64,000 nucleotides of DNA from Apodemus sylvaticus (Eukaryota; Chordata; Mammalia; Rodentia; Muridae), in the NCBI RefSeq assembly GCF_947179515.1, contig NC_067482.1, positions 78,658,444 through 78,722,443 on the forward strand, read 5' to 3'. The notes beneath the pieces were generated by a model. The model ran no database searches. It was not told the DNA's origin and saw only the letters and a program-made list of their open reading frames with translations. Position 1 is the stretch's first letter. Every line of letters begins with the position of its first letter. This document shows positions 57,575 to 64,000 of this stretch, one piece after another. The translations under genes were made by a program, and so were the position numbers.

Positions 57575-58085
57575 AGCTTCCAGGGTTCAGAATAGGCTCA
57601 CCCCAACATCTACCCCATCTATGAATTCCTGGAGTGCGTGAAAGGGCTGGTCCTGCAAGTGTGTGAAAGGCCTGGTCTTGCAGATCCAAAGCTGCAGGAT
57701 CTCCATGACACAGGGCAACAACAGGGTGTCGGAAAGGAGTCCCAGCAAGGATCCAGTACTGATAGTGTTGTAGAAGCCAGAGGCCTGACACCAGACCAAG
57801 GACTCACTGCAATGAACGTTTACAAGAAAAGCTGTTTGAGCAAAATGGTACACCATTTGACACACTGTGACACACTGCAGCTTCTTTGGTGAGATGGGTT
57901 TGTTTGTTTTGTTTGGGTTTATTTTTTTGAATTTTTATATTTAATTTTATTTTTTGTTTTCTTTTGTGGGGAGGGTGCAAAGGCAGAGGGCAGATGTGAA
58001 GGGATGGGGAGATGAGTGGGATTGTGGTGTATGATGTGAAATTCACAAAGCTATTGGGAGGTCTCTGGGCCATTGTGGAGGTGCC
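57575..58085 (+). repeat. Probable old retroelement 3' end, unassigned
   Basis: The internal near-duplicate 'gaaagggctggtcctgca' / 'gaaaggcctggtcttgca', a T-rich middle (57900-57960) and a G/A-rich end ('gggagggtgcaaaggcagag') have the layout of an element 3' UTR. I do not recognise the family with confidence. Confidence 0.35.
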
Positions 58086-58227
58086 CTTGAGGGGACTACG
58101 GGCCCTAGTCCATTCCCTGGCCAGGAGGCTCTTGATCTTATAAATGTCTCTTGCTCCTGAGACCAGTGTAATGAGACTCAGTTACAGTCTAGGTTTACAT
58201 TTTATTGCTGGGAAAACAAAACTAAAA

Positions 58228-58590
58228 ACAAACAAACATGACCAAAAGCATTTGGGGAAGGAAAGGGTTTAGAAAGGTTTATTTGCCTTACACATACTCA
58301 TCCATCACTAAGGGAGGTCTAGGCAGGAACTCCAGCAGAGGAACCTGGAGGCAGGAACTGAAGCAGAGACGGTGGAGGGGAGCTGCTTACTGGCTTGCTC
58401 CCCAGTTTGCTCAGCTTAGTTTCATAAACAACCCAGGATCGCCTGCCCAGGGGAGGGGCCACCTATAGTGAGTTGAGCTCTTCTGCATTGTCAGCCAATA
58501 GAAGTTCCCACAGACTTGCCTGCAGATTGGCCAATCTGATAGAGTTCCTCTTCCAAGATGGTTCTATTTCCTTGTATCAAGTTGACAAAA
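58228..58590 (+). repeat. Rodent interspersed repeat, family copy 5
   Basis: 'aaacatgaccaaaagcattt', 'ggtttatttgccttacacat' and 'tgtatcaagttgacaaaaaa' follow the same order as the 29-36 kb copies, more diverged. Confidence 0.65.
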
Positions 58591-58997
58591 AAAAAAAACT
58601 AACAAGGACAGTTGCTTTTTTGTTGCAGTGATAAAATACTCTGACAAAAGCAAAGAGAGCCTGAAGTAGCTGGTCACATTGTAGCCGCAGTTCCAGCAGA
58701 ACTGCAGAAAGCAGTGTGTGCCTGTGCCCAGAGTGCGTTCCCTATTTTACACAGTCCAGGATCTGCTGCCCAGGGAATGGTCTCGCCTGTGCTTTAGCTA
58801 TGTCATACTGTATCAGTTCTTATAATCAAGACAACCCCTCACAGACGCTCTCAGAGCCTAGCCTTAATCTAGATAACCCCTTTAGGGTGTGTTTAGAGGC
58901 TTGCTGTCCAGACCCTGGCAAGCTGACACCACCAACTCTTTTCTTGTTTAAATAAATAAATAAATAGCTAATTAATTAATTTCAATACTAATTAGTT

Positions 58998-59125
58998 AAT
59001 TTTGAGACAGGGTTTCTCTATGTAGTCTTGGCTGTCCTGGAACTGCCCTCAAACTCAGAGATCCACCTGCCTCTGCCTCCTGAGTGCTGGGATTAAAGGC
59101 ATGGCCCACCACCATCTGCAATCTC
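58998..59125 (-). mobile_element. B1 SINE, minus orientation
   Basis: 'ttgagacagggtttctctat' to 'tgggattaaaggcatggccc'. Confidence 0.92.
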
Positions 59126-59480
59126 TTTTATTTTTTTCTAAATTTGATTAAACTTTTAAATAGTAATGGAAGACAACTTCTACCTGGTATCAGATAGTGT
59201 TGTTTGTAGACTGGGGTAGGACAGACAGGGATCAGGACTGGAGTCCCCAGATGAATACTTAGTAGATCTTTAATAAGTAAGTCCCCAGTCATTTCCAGTC
59301 ATAGGAGCACTGGGAGGACTGAGAACACACCTCCTTTTCTAACCCTTCACTACTCCTATAAGGATGTTCAGAGAGGTGCGGGAGCTCTTTTGAGACCGCA
59401 CAGCCAGTAAGTGACTGAGATGCAAGTGTTCTGAGAATCAAATCTAGACCTTCACCTGTGTGCTGGGGGCTGGGCTCGGG

Positions 59481-59531
<51 letters not shown>
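59481..59531 (+). repeat. (CT)n microsatellite
   Basis: A nearly pure CT run of about 25 units. Confidence 0.97.
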
Positions 59532-59534
<3 letters not shown>

Positions 59535-59559
59535 GTTTTTTTGTTTGTTTGTTTGTTTT

Positions 59560-59705
59560 TTGGATTTGGTTTTTTCGAGATGGGTTTCGCTGTACAGCCC
59601 CGGCTGTCCTGGAACTCACTCTGTAGACCAGGCTGGCCTTGAACTCAGAAATCTGCCCATTTCTGCCTCCCAGAGTGCTGGGATTACAGGCGTGCACCAC
59701 CATTG
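59560..59705 (-). mobile_element. B1 SINE, minus orientation
   Basis: 'ttttttcgagatgggtttcg' to 'gattacaggcgtgcaccacc'. Confidence 0.95.
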
Positions 59706-61135
59706 GGGCTCGGGTCTCTTGACACTTCTCTGAAGGGAAACCTAACAGACAAAGGCCTTGATCTCCTGCTGCTGCTTGCTGGTTTTTATTTCTTCCACGT
59801 GCAGACTGAACCCAGGATTTTTTTTTCCTTGGGATTTTTGTTTTGTTTTGGTTTTTGGTTTTTGGGTTTTTTTTGGTCTGTCTCAGCTTAAAATCAGAAG
59901 CGCAGACAGGTGGAGGAGGGTGAGAGGCCCAGCAGCAGGCCCTGTCTCCTCCTCTAGCCCCAGGCATAGACTTAGGTCCTGTCTCTTCACCCACAACTCT
60001 TAGCTCCCAGGAGGCTGGCCACCTTCAGGCCTTCCTTGACGCTCTGGTCTTCTGTCACGTAACCGGATGACGACATCTTCCTAAGTGACACTTTCTAAGC
60101 CACAAGCAGGAGCTCACTCATCCCTGGGTCACCTGGTCTGTCCCTCTGTTTGAATGGGCCTTTCAGTAGGACCGGCTCCTAAAGGTCCTCAAAATTTCCA
60201 GACATGCGTGAGCTTAATACATGGGAAATATGGCTCAGGAAAAGGGGAACTTTTTCTTTTCATGTCATAAAAATTTCTAGGGAAGAAAATACGTCAATCC
60301 TGAGATCTGTTTCTCAAAATCAACAGCAACAAATAACGGCCAAAGAAGAGTGACATCAAACCAACCTTTTTCTGCGGCTGGATTGGGCTGCTCACGGCTG
60401 TAGCCATGCTGCAGGAGGTCACTGCTGCTAAGAGGACAGGGCGTCGCCCAGTGGCCTTTTATCCACCCAATGCTGTGACACCCAGCTCTCTAAGAAGCTG
60501 CCTCTGGGAGAAGAACCCATTTAAAAATCTATGGGCAAACTGAGGCACAAGTCTCAGAACCCTGGGCCTGAGTTCCAGCAACACCTCTAATTACACGTGG
60601 CCTCAGGAGTCAGCAGGATTCCCTGAGCCTCAGTTTCCCCAAAGGGAAGTAGCACAGATACGATTGTGCCCTCCATCTATAGGAGACTAGTTCCAGGGTC
60701 CCTACGCCCAAACCACATGGGTAACACAATCTGTGGGCACCAAAGTCCCTCACATACGGCGATGTGTATTTGTAAATTATGCACATTGTTCTGAACACTG
60801 GGATCATTTCTGATTCCACCTAATACTTCAGGTGATATGCAAATAGTTGTCAACTGATATTGTTTAAGGAAAATGGCAAGAGCAAAGTTTATTCAAGTTC
60901 AGAACAAGTGTAATATTCTCCAATATTTTATTTATATATTTTTGTGGTTCTGCGGACAAAACCCAGAGCTCTAGGCCTCACTGATGAGTCACTTTCAATT
61001 TCCCCAAATTCTACCCCCCAATACTAACCCTCAATACTACCCTCCGAAATACTACTCCCCCCAAAAATATGAGCCTAATGTAATACCTACTATGTTAACC
61101 AAACACCTAAGGTTTTGTTTTGTTTTAATTTTATG
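59706..61135. other. Intergenic DNA, mostly unique
   Basis: No gene is recognised. A MIR-like inverted fragment lies at about 60590-60660. Confidence 0.45.
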
Positions 61136-61137
61136 TA

Positions 61138-61275
61138 GACTGGAAATGGTTAATCCTAGCACTCAGGGGCAGAGGCAGGAGGATCTCTGTGAATTTGAGT
61201 TCAGTTGGGTCTACAGAGTGAATTCAAGGATAGGCCAGAACTACATAGTAAAACCCCATCTCAAAACAATAAAAA
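61138..61275 (+). mobile_element. B1 SINE, diverged
   Basis: 'gtagactggaaatggttaat' then 'aggcaggaggatctctgtga' to 'agtaaaaccccatctcaaaa'. Confidence 0.85.
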
Positions 61276-61321
61276 ATATATATATATGTATAATTTTGTA
61301 TGTATACATGTGTATATACAT

Positions 61322-61325
<4 letters not shown>

Positions 61326-61358
<33 letters not shown>
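61326..61358 (+). repeat. (CA)n microsatellite
   Basis: A CA run of about 16 units. Confidence 0.97.
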
Positions 61359-61359
<1 letters not shown>

Positions 61360-61540
61360 CCCTCAGTACTGTTAGTATTTCTGGTGCTGGGCACAGACCT
61401 TCCTGCATGCTAGGCCAAAGGTTAAACCACTGAACGACATCCCCAACCTAAAAGACTTCTGTTTTGTTTTAGAAAAATCACACACATATAACTAAAATGA
61501 ACACTAGTCCTGCTCTTCAGACCACAGGGATTTATTTTGT

Positions 61541-61735
61541 TGGTGTGTGTGTGTGTATGTGTGTGTGTGTGTGTGTGTTTTAGTACAGGGTCTTGCTGTG
61601 TAGCCCTGGCTGTCCAGGGATTTGTCATGTAGACCCTGCTGACCTCAACTCAGAGACCCACAGACATGGTCTTTCTCTTCCTCCCAAGTGCTGGGATTGG
61701 AGATGTGTAGAGCCATGCCAGGCACAGGGATTCCT
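61541..61735 (-). mobile_element. (GT)n plus inverted B1
   Basis: The GT run at 61541-61579 is followed by 'gtacagggtcttgctgtgta' to 'ccaagtgctgggattggaga', a diverged inverted B1. Confidence 0.85.
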
Positions 61736-61849
61736 GGAAATGCTGGGCTTTCAGTCCCAAGCCAAGAAGGCTCCAGGCAAATGGGGCGCGATGGCCGCCA
61801 CCCTATATATAGCATTTACTGTGCTGCCTGACGGTATTCCAAACATTTT

Positions 61850-62000
61850 TTAAATACTAACTCTTTCATTTACATCACAGCCCTGGGAGGTTAGTACTAT
61901 TATTATCTTCATTTTATAGATCCTTTGGGGATGTGAGGCTCACAGGGGTTAAGTGGCTTTCCAGGGCCACACAGCTGGCCAGATGCAGAACTGAGGGAAA
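61850..62000 (+). repeat. MIR SINE
   Basis: 'gtactattattatcttcatt', then 'cacaggggttaagtggcttt' and 'ccagggccacacagctggcc' are the canonical MIR core in order. Confidence 0.85.
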
Positions 62001-62930
62001 CTGCAGAAGCCTGGCTCTGGTCTGGGCTGGCAAAAGCCATGTCACGTCATCTTGCTTCTGAGTTTTGTCTTCAGTGAATCACAGAGCCAAAGACCGAGAC
62101 CTGATGCATACCCAGGAGACCCAGGTCTGTCTCTCTGTGATACCAAAATGCCTTGGCTGTTTTGGACACAGGCTGTTCCAATGGTGGAAACAATTAAAAA
62201 AAATAAAAAGCAGAGTAGGCGTGGACTAGTGTTTCTTGGTTTTATTTTTTAAATTAAAATCCTTTTTTTTTTTTTTTAAAGAAGTAGGATTCGTCAGCCC
62301 ATTTGACTAGAGCCTTGCTGTACAAAACATAAATTCTAGGCCCACAGTTTACATCTGCATTTATGTGGAAATTCCTCCTGGAGTGCAGAATTCTTGAAAC
62401 CCCACCCCGACGCCCGAGGCTTCCAGAAGTACGTTGTGAAGACTTAGGCTCTTTCAAGCCTTAATGTCCAATCCAGCATTTCTTTTGTTCAGGCTGCAAA
62501 TGTGTTTGTTCTCAAGACTCACCTAACTGTCCAGGTGACAGCCTAGGCCTGGGTAGGCTGTCAAGTTGCCGCTGTCTTTTTAGGGCCTGGCTGGATCTTT
62601 GTGTGTCCTGAGGTTTGTAGCAGCGCTCCAGAACTCTGCTAGCTAATGCTGCTGGCCCCTCCCCAGCGGCAACAATTCCAAACATCTGCACACATTATCA
62701 AATGCTCCCTATAAGGGAAGATCCACCCTGGTCAAGACCTGCTGACCTAGATGACTACAGAAAAGGTCTCACATCCCTGACTGTTACCTTCCCAGAGGAG
62801 AACTGAAAAGCAAGTACATTAAAGATTGGGGAGGTGTGGGGTGTGGGTTAAATGATTAGAGAACTGATCCCCAGCATTGAAAAAGAAAAGTCTGGAACTG
62901 ATGCATGAGTAATGAAATAAATCTGGGAGT
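62001..62930. other. Intergenic unique DNA
   Basis: Non-repetitive, with no gene recognised. Confidence 0.45.
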
Positions 62931-62931
62931 T

Positions 62932-63080
62932 CATGTCTCTAATCCCAGCACTCGGGGTGGGGGTGGGGGAGGCAGAGGTAGGAGGATCTATGTGAGTTCA
63001 AGACCAGCCTGATCTACATAGCAAGTTCCAGGACAACCGGGGCTACATAGAAAGAACCTGTCTCAAGAAATAATAAATAA
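62932..63080 (+). mobile_element. B1 SINE
   Basis: 'gttcatgtctctaatcccag' to 'aagaacctgtctcaagaaat'. A G-rich insert (GGGGTGGGGGTGGGGG) replaces the usual A-box spacer. Confidence 0.9.
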
Positions 63081-63136
63081 ACTCCTTTCCCATTCAATTT
63101 ATGTTTTTCTTCTCTTGCTAGAACAAAAACAAAACT

Positions 63137-63330
63137 GGGCCTGGAGAGATGGCTCAGTGGTTAAGAGCACTGACTGCTCTTCTTAAGGTCCTGAGTTCAA
63201 ATCCCAGCAACCACATGGTAGCTCACAACCATCCATAACAAGATCTGATGCTCTCTTCTGGTGTGTCTGAAGACAGCTACAGTGTACTTACATATAAATA
63301 AATAAATAAATCTTAAAAAATAAAAATAAA
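63137..63330 (+). mobile_element. B2 SINE, well preserved
   Basis: 'gggcctggagagatggctca' to 'aataaataaataaatcttaa', close to the young B2 consensus. Confidence 0.95.
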
Positions 63331-63364
63331 AACAAAAGTATAAATAAAGGGGCAAAAGATTGAT

Positions 63365-63478
63365 AAGACACACAGACACACAGACAGACATAGACACACA
63401 CCCACAGTCAGACAGACACAGACCCACACAGACTCACATAGGCGCGCATGCACACGCGCGCATGCACACGCACGCACG

Positions 63479-63515
<37 letters not shown>
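63365..63515 (+). repeat. CA/CG alternating simple repeat (Z-DNA prone)
   Basis: (ACAC/AGAC)n turns into CGCGCGCATGCACACGCGCG-type alternation and then a pure CA run. Long purine/pyrimidine alternation favours left-handed DNA. Confidence 0.92.
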
Positions 63516-63517
<2 letters not shown>

Positions 63518-64000
63518 CCCAAACAAAGCAAAATGAGGTCAAAAGTCTACAAAATGTCACTGAGATTGTTTTTTATTGAGTAACTACTCCCGGCCATGGT
63601 TAACACATCCACTGAGATTCCGTTGGATGACACTAATTTTCTCCTTGCCAGCAGGCGTCAGTGGCAGATAGCATCTTGGTTAGGGGTGGGAGCCCATGTC
63701 CAGGTCCCCGCCCACTCATCCACTTCCCTCTCAGCTGGGCTGGGCTCTCATCAGGCTTGTGCAGGCCCTGTGCATGCTACCTGAGCCTCTGCATCAGTCC
63801 TGTTGTGTCTGGAAGACTGTTTCCTTGGTTCATCCATCACTTCTGGCTCTTACAATCTTTCCGTTTTCTCTTCAGAATAGATCTTTGGAGCTTGAGGGAA
63901 GGGCTCTGCTGAAGACATCCCACTTTGGACTGAGAGATACAGTCTCTCTCACCCTGTATATTGTCCAGTTGTGGGTCTCTGTGTTAATTACCATCTACAT

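Noticed and set aside
59452..59994. 180-codon minus-strand open frame
   Set aside because: It runs through a (CT)n repeat and an inverted B1, so it is not a gene.
19011..64000. The upstream lncRNA gene Tug1
   Set aside because: It is the expected next gene in the mammalian order, but I recognised no part of it here; it probably lies beyond the right edge.

Overview
This is vertebrate, rodent-type DNA, almost certainly from mouse. It has GT-AG introns, dense B1 and B2 SINEs, MaLR-type LTRs, older MIR copies and long CA/GT microsatellites. The family calls come from reading the translated exons and from memory of the families; nothing was searched.

Layout. Positions 1 to about 18,850 hold most of the smoothelin gene (Smtn) on the minus strand. 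Transcription runs from a GC-rich promoter near 18.85-19.0 kb towards position 1. I resolved 18 coding exons, all joining in phase with clean splice sites, from the start codon at 16994 to the main calponin-homology exon at 783-934. The last exon or exons, about 46 residues, lie off the left edge. One extra coding exon with its own ATG (6562-6990) sits in the intron just before the exon that opens the short isoform, smoothelin-A. It ends in a consensus phase-0 donor and encodes a heptad-rich segment. Three copies of the smoothelin helical repeat are each cut by a phase-0 intron at the same place.

From about 19 kb to 64 kb I see no protein-coding gene. This is intergenic DNA upstream of Smtn: unique blocks, SINEs, LTRs, microsatellites, several copies of one rodent interspersed repeat, a broken Rpl29 processed pseudogene (about 33.1-33.7 kb, minus) and an 840-bp GC-rich minisatellite of 15-bp units (55.93-56.77 kb). 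I do not see the lncRNA gene Tug1, which is the next gene upstream in mammals as I remember it.

Regulation. Perfect CC(A/T)6GG SRF sites (CArG boxes) occur as a back-to-back pair in the last visible Smtn intron (383-402), singly in a GC-rich island in the intron after the start-codon exon (15399-15408) and singly about 36 kb upstream (54598-54607). Smtn is a smooth-muscle marker controlled by SRF and myocardin, so these are the best regulatory leads. The other notable observation is the in-frame alternative first exon. No microbial-style system (CRISPR, operon, phage) is present.
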